Positions 61,056 through 64,000 of a stretch of 64,000 nt of DNA are shown one piece after another (the stretch's first letter is position 1; each line of letters begins with the position of its first letter). Below the pieces are notes generated by a model, which ran no database searches, had not been told where the DNA came from, and saw only the letters and a program-made list of their open reading frames with translations. This DNA is from Clostridium tyrobutyricum DSM 2637 = ATCC 25755 = JCM 11008. GTDB taxonomy: Bacteria; Bacillota; Clostridia; Clostridiales; Clostridiaceae. Where the stretch lies: positions 88,460 through 152,459 of the forward strand of contig NZ_APMH01000005.1 of NCBI RefSeq assembly GCF_000359585.1. Direction: 5' to 3'. The translations under genes were made by a program, and so were the position numbers.

Positions 61056-62336
61056 GTGAGAGTCAGAATTATACAGCCTGTAAAGGAAGTAAATAAAAAG
61101 AAACGGGTTTGCGCCTATGCAAGGGTGTCAACAGGAAGTGAAAAACAAGGTGAATCCCTGGAAAACCAGATAACTTACTATAAAAAGCTTATATCAGATA
61201 ATCCGAATTATGAGTATGCAGGTATATTTGCTGACAGGGGCATTACGGGAACTGTTGATAAAAGACCGGAGTTTCAGAAAATGATGGAACTCTGCAGGGA
61301 AGGAAAAATTGATTTAATCATAACAAAATCCATTTCGAGATTTGCACGAAATACGGTGATAACGCTGCAGATAGCGAGAGAGTTAAAAAACATGGATGTT
61401 GAAATCAGGTTTGAAAAAGAAAATATAAATACTTTATCAGGGGATGGAGAGCTGAAGCTTGCCATCCTCTCTTCTTTTGCCCAGGAGGAAAGCAAAAATG
61501 TAAGTGACAATTTAAAATGGAGAGTCAGGAAAAAGTTTCAGCAGGGAGAACTTATTATAAATACAGCAAGGTTCCTGGGATACGATAAAAATGAGTATGG
61601 AGAGTTAGTTATAAATCTGAAAGAGGCAGAAATAGTAAAGAGGATTTTCAGTGAGTACTTAAGTGGCAGTGGAAGTTTTACTATAGCAAAAGGACTCAAT
61701 AGAGATAGTATTCCCACCGTAGGAAATAAAAAATGGCACGACAACACCGTGCGTGAGATATTGAAAAATGAGAAATATAAGGGAGATGCCATTTTACAGA
61801 AATATTGCATTTTAGACCATCTGAAAAAGAAAAAAATAAGAAATAACGGAGAAGTTGACAGTTACTACATTGAAGATAACCATTCTCCCATAATTTCAAG
61901 AGATGTGTGGGAGAAAGTTCAGAAGGAAATAAGAATAAGAGCTGAAGCCAAGGGTAATTTTAAGGGAGACAAATATAAAAGAAGATATGCTCTGACAGGG
62001 AAGATGTACTGCAGTAAATGCGGGGCTGTTTTAAGGAGAAGAACCTGGAACAGTAAATTCAGCTGCAGAAAAATAGTATGGCAGTGCAGTAATTATATTG
62101 AAAATGGAAAGAATGCCTGCCGGGGAACTGTAATCGATGACGAAACAGCGGTCAGGCTTAATATAAAAGAAGAAATTGTTGTGAGGGAGGAATTTATAGA
62201 TGGCAAGAAACATTACAGTTATTCCTGCAAGAACAAGCAGAAGCAATTCATCACAGAATACAAAGCCCCAGAAAAAGAAAATGGCAGCTTACTGCAGAGT
62301 GTCTACAGACCAATTAGAACAGTTATCAAGCTATGA
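61056..62336 (+). CDS. Large serine recombinase 1
   Basis: Protein of 426 aa from GTG 61056, with AAGGAG upstream. The resolvase domain has catalytic Ser in CAYARVSTGSEKQGESLENQ and ITKSISRFARNT; the recombinase domain is at residues 170-260 and a zinc ribbon at YCSKCGAVLRR. The C-terminal region reads through the start of recombinase 2 in another frame (137-nt overlap). It probably acts with recombinase 2 in integration or excision, at the right end of the prophage. Confidence 0.92.
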   Translation: MRVRIIQPVKEVNKKKRVCAYARVSTGSEKQGESLENQITYYKKLISDNPNYEYAGIFADRGITGTVDKRPEFQKMMELCREGKIDLIITKSISRFARNTVITLQIARELKNMDVEIRFEKENINTLSGDGELKLAILSSFAQEESKNVSDNLKWRVRKKFQQGELIINTARFLGYDKNEYGELVINLKEAEIVKRIFSEYLSGSGSFTIAKGLNRDSIPTVGNKKWHDNTVREILKNEKYKGDAILQKYCILDHLKKKKIRNNGEVDSYYIEDNHSPIISRDVWEKVQKEIRIRAEAKGNFKGDKYKRRYALTGKMYCSKCGAVLRRRTWNSKFSCRKIVWQCSNYIENGKNACRGTVIDDETAVRLNIKEEIVVREEFIDGKKHYSYSCKNKQKQFITEYKAPEKENGSLLQSVYRPIRTVIKL

Positions 62337-63612
62337 AGCACAGGTTAATTATTATACTGCATTTATAAATGGCCATCCTGACTATGAACTTGCCGGTATT
62401 TATGCTGATGAGGGAATTACGGGAACTAATACTAAAAAGAGAGAACAGTTTAATAAAATGATTGAGGACTGCAGAACCGGTAAAATAGATATGATAATTA
62501 CAAAATCCATATCAAGATTTGCAAGAAATACTCTGGATACACTGAATTATGTAAGACAGCTTAAAGACCTTGGAATCGGAGTCATATTTGAAAAGGAAAA
62601 TATAAACACTCTGGATTCAAAAGGAGAAGTGCTGCTTACCATATTAAGTTCACTTGCTCAGGATGAGTCAAGAAATATTTCAGAAAACAGTACATGGGGA
62701 ATAAGAAGAAGGTTTGAGCAGGGAAAACTTCATATAAATCATAAAAAGTTTTTAGGCTATGACAAAGATAAAAATGGAAATCTTATAATAAATGAAAAAC
62801 AGGCTAAAACTGTAAGAAGAATATACAGAGAATTTCTTGACGGAAAAGGGATAAACAGTATAGCTAGGGATCTTGAGAAGGATAAGGTTCCTAAATGGAA
62901 CGGAACTTTCAAATGGTATGAAAGCACCATAAGAAAAATGTTAGGCAATGAAAAGTATAAAGGAGATGCACTTCTTCAGAAAACTTACACAGTTGATTTT
63001 CTCACAAAGAAAAGGGCAGAGAATAAAGGGCAGGTTCCAAAGTACTATGTGGAAGAAAACCATCCTGCAATAATAGACAAGGAGATGTGGGAGGCAGTAC
63101 AGCTTGAAATAGAGAGAAGGAGAGCATTTGCTGAAAAATATAATCTGAAAAAATCTAATTATGCGACAACGGATAATCCCTTTGCAGCCAAGATTATATG
63201 TGGAAAATGTGGTAGTTACTTTGGAAGAAAGACCTGGCGTTCCACTAAGGAAACACCTAGAGTAAAGGTCTGGATATGCAGCAGTAGATATAGAATAAAA
63301 GGTAAAAAGGGGTGTGACAACAAACATATATATGAAAGGGTTTTGTATCAGGCTTTTATAAATACCTTTAATGCTATGATTGAAAATAGGGATTACTTCA
63401 TGCAAAAGTGGAAAGAGCATTTGAAAAGTGAGAATGCTTTAGTGAGGTATAAGGCAGGGCAGTTTATAAAAATCATAGGAGATGCAGAGCCTATAAAAAA
63501 ATTTGATATGAACTTGTTTTGTAAGATAACAGAGAAGATGACGGTGTTTGAAGGAAAGGAGATTATAGTAAGCTTGCTTGATGGGACTGAGGTAGAGGTT
63601 GTAATTGAATAA
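62200..63612 (+). CDS. Large serine recombinase 2
   Basis: Protein of 470 aa. Catalytic domain: AAYCRVSTDQLEQLSSYEAQVNYY with nucleophilic Ser, and ITKSISRFARNTLDTLNYVRQL. Then a recombinase domain, a zinc ribbon (CGKCGSYFGRKTWR) and a C-terminal helical part. It is homologous to recombinase 1 but longer. ATG 62200 is preceded by GGGAGG. A terminator follows 12 bp later. Confidence 0.94.
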   Translation: MARNITVIPARTSRSNSSQNTKPQKKKMAAYCRVSTDQLEQLSSYEAQVNYYTAFINGHPDYELAGIYADEGITGTNTKKREQFNKMIEDCRTGKIDMIITKSISRFARNTLDTLNYVRQLKDLGIGVIFEKENINTLDSKGEVLLTILSSLAQDESRNISENSTWGIRRRFEQGKLHINHKKFLGYDKDKNGNLIINEKQAKTVRRIYREFLDGKGINSIARDLEKDKVPKWNGTFKWYESTIRKMLGNEKYKGDALLQKTYTVDFLTKKRAENKGQVPKYYVEENHPAIIDKEMWEAVQLEIERRRAFAEKYNLKKSNYATTDNPFAAKIICGKCGSYFGRKTWRSTKETPRVKVWICSSRYRIKGKKGCDNKHIYERVLYQAFINTFNAMIENRDYFMQKWKEHLKSENALVRYKAGQFIKIIGDAEPIKKFDMNLFCKITEKMTVFEGKEIIVSLLDGTEVEVVIE

Positions 63613-63624
63613 GGTATTTTAAAG

Positions 63625-63664
63625 AGCCAGTTAAGATGAAGTATCATCTTAATTGGCTTTTTTT
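63625..63664 (+). terminator. Terminator after the serine recombinases
   Basis: AGCCAGTTAAGATGA (63625-63639) pairs with TCATCTTAATTGGCT (63644-63658) over 15 bp with one G-U pair, then seven T residues. It closes the prophage's right-end operon. The spacer 63613-63796 otherwise holds the IS left end. Confidence 0.92.
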
Positions 63665-63670
63665 GTCCAA

Positions 63671-64000
63671 AAGAAAACCACCTGCTGTGCAGGTGAGTTC
63701 AGAAAAGCTTAAGCGGTGAACAAAAAACCTCACTTTGATAAAATAGAAATGGTCTCGTCAGCCAAATCTATAATTCAAAGGAGGTTTGTGCCCTAAATGG
63801 ACAACAACAGTTTAGCACATACTAAATGGAGATGTAAATATCATGTAGTATTTGCACCAAAGTATAGAAGAAAAGAAATATATGGAGAAAGAAAAAAAGA
63901 GATAGGAAAAATATTAAGGGAATTATGTAATTGGAAGGGAGTAGAAATAATAGAAGCAAATGCATGTGAAGATCATATACATATGCTTTTATCAATACCA
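63671..64000 (+). mobile_element. IS200/IS605-family element, left part
   Basis: CACCTGC (63679-63685) and GCAGGTG (63689-63695) make a 7-bp stem with a 3-nt loop, the subterminal hairpin recognised by TnpA. GTTCAGAAAAGCTTAAGCGG follows, as often seen near the left end of these elements. The transposase gene begins at 63797 and runs off the window. The exact left boundary is approximate. Confidence 0.8.
63797..64000 (+). CDS. tnpA: IS200/IS605 transposase TnpA (3' truncated by window)
   Basis: Open frame from ATG 63797 to the window edge, 68 residues. HTKWRCKYHVVFAPKYRRKEIYGE is the TnpA opening, and EDHIHMLLSIP carries the HUH metal motif; the catalytic Tyr lies beyond the edge. It cuts single-stranded DNA at the ends of the element. 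AAAGGAGG lies 12 bases upstream of the ATG. No accessory TnpB can be seen because the window ends. Confidence 0.92.
   Translation, partial: MDNNSLAHTKWRCKYHVVFAPKYRRKEIYGERKKEIGKILRELCNWKGVEIIEANACEDHIHMLLSIP

Larger units (their letters stand above)
15540..63664. mobile_element. Prophage (siphovirus-type, HK97 head) with defence cargo
   Basis: Continuous phage gene order: defence/lysogeny genes at the left, replication genes, packaging and head, tail with tape measure, lysis, then two serine recombinases at the right. Boundaries are approximate: left just after rlmD, right at the terminator behind the recombinases. I found no convincing matching attL/attR repeat; serine integrases often share only a very short core. 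All late modules look intact, so the prophage may be inducible. The left restriction-like island could be a separate insertion. Confidence 0.85.

Noticed and set aside
61056..62336. Recombinase 1 as a frameshifted pseudogene because its end overlaps recombinase 2
   Set aside because: The catalytic, recombinase and zinc-ribbon parts are intact and the frame closes normally, so I kept it as a full gene.
15328..63800. Matching attL/attR direct repeat
   Set aside because: ATAAGG followed by TTAAAG-like bases occurs after both rlmD (15324) and recombinase 2 (63610), but the spacing differs and the match is too short to trust. The rlmD core CATGTGGAGTGCGTG is not found at the right end.
1..64000. 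CRISPR arrays and rRNA genes
   Set aside because: No regularly spaced direct repeats with unique spacers and no rRNA-like sequence were seen on reading the window.

Overview
The window is low-GC, Clostridium-like DNA (Bacillota). Strong AGGAGG-type ribosome sites, frequent TTG/GTG starts, an FMN riboswitch ahead of a rib operon, and the clostridial type of glycerol-3-phosphate-dehydrogenase cluster all support this. The species cannot be fixed from the sequence alone. It splits into about 15.3 kb of host chromosome, about 48 kb of a siphovirus-type prophage with a restriction-like island at its left end, and the start of an IS200/IS605 element at the right edge.

Host part (1-15,327). A truncated operon (1-6547) encodes a sugar-phosphate epimerase of the erythrulose-phosphate type, a class II aldolase, galactitol-type PTS components IIA, IIB and IIC, an FAD polyol-phosphate dehydrogenase with a [2Fe-2S] tail, an NAD(P)/FAD oxidoreductase and a DUF1667 protein. 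Together they look like uptake and phosphorylation of a small polyol followed by oxidation, epimerisation and cleavage. Next is the complete riboflavin operon ribD-ribE-ribBA-ribH behind a promoter, FMN riboswitch and terminator. After it come a TauE/SafE transporter and an LTA-synthase-like enzyme on the minus strand, a Lys-rich membrane protein, and rlmD, whose 3' end is a likely integration target.

Prophage left end (about 15,540-23,010). An AbrB-like gene and two DNA methyltransferases converge on a minus-strand operon of an XRE regulator, a Cys-rich iron-sulfur-type protein, a 400-aa unknown and a PD-(D/E)XK-type nuclease with four clustered Cys. This reads as a restriction-modification-like defence locus with unusual iron-sulfur partners. 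A 622-aa ImmA/IrrE peptidase gene follows on the plus strand.

Early/replication region (23,030-34,870). A structured leader with a possible pseudoknot and ribosome-site switch precedes a sigma-like gene. The genes after it are DUF2800, DUF2815, a family A DNA polymerase, an antirepressor, DUF4406, a VapE primase-helicase, VRR-NUC, an HNH insertion, an SNF2 helicase and DUF1492.

Packaging, head and tail (34,890-60,970). An HNH gene and a GC-rich cos-like stretch are followed by morons: a ParB-methyltransferase, a DUF6329-like protein, a tiny membrane peptide and a HEPN-like protein. The late genes run in the order small and large terminase, portal, ClpP protease, HK97 capsid, a second HEPN-like moron, connectors, tail tube, tail chaperones with a textbook -1 frameshift signal, tape measure, distal tail, tail endopeptidase, tail proteins, holin and amidase. 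A four-gene ASCH / GNAT-ASCH / ASCH / P-loop kinase cassette is inserted between tail genes and is a strong candidate for an uncharacterised system.

Right end (61,000-64,000). Two overlapping serine recombinases, a strong terminator and the left end of an IS200/IS605 element. I could not identify attL and attR as a matching pair.
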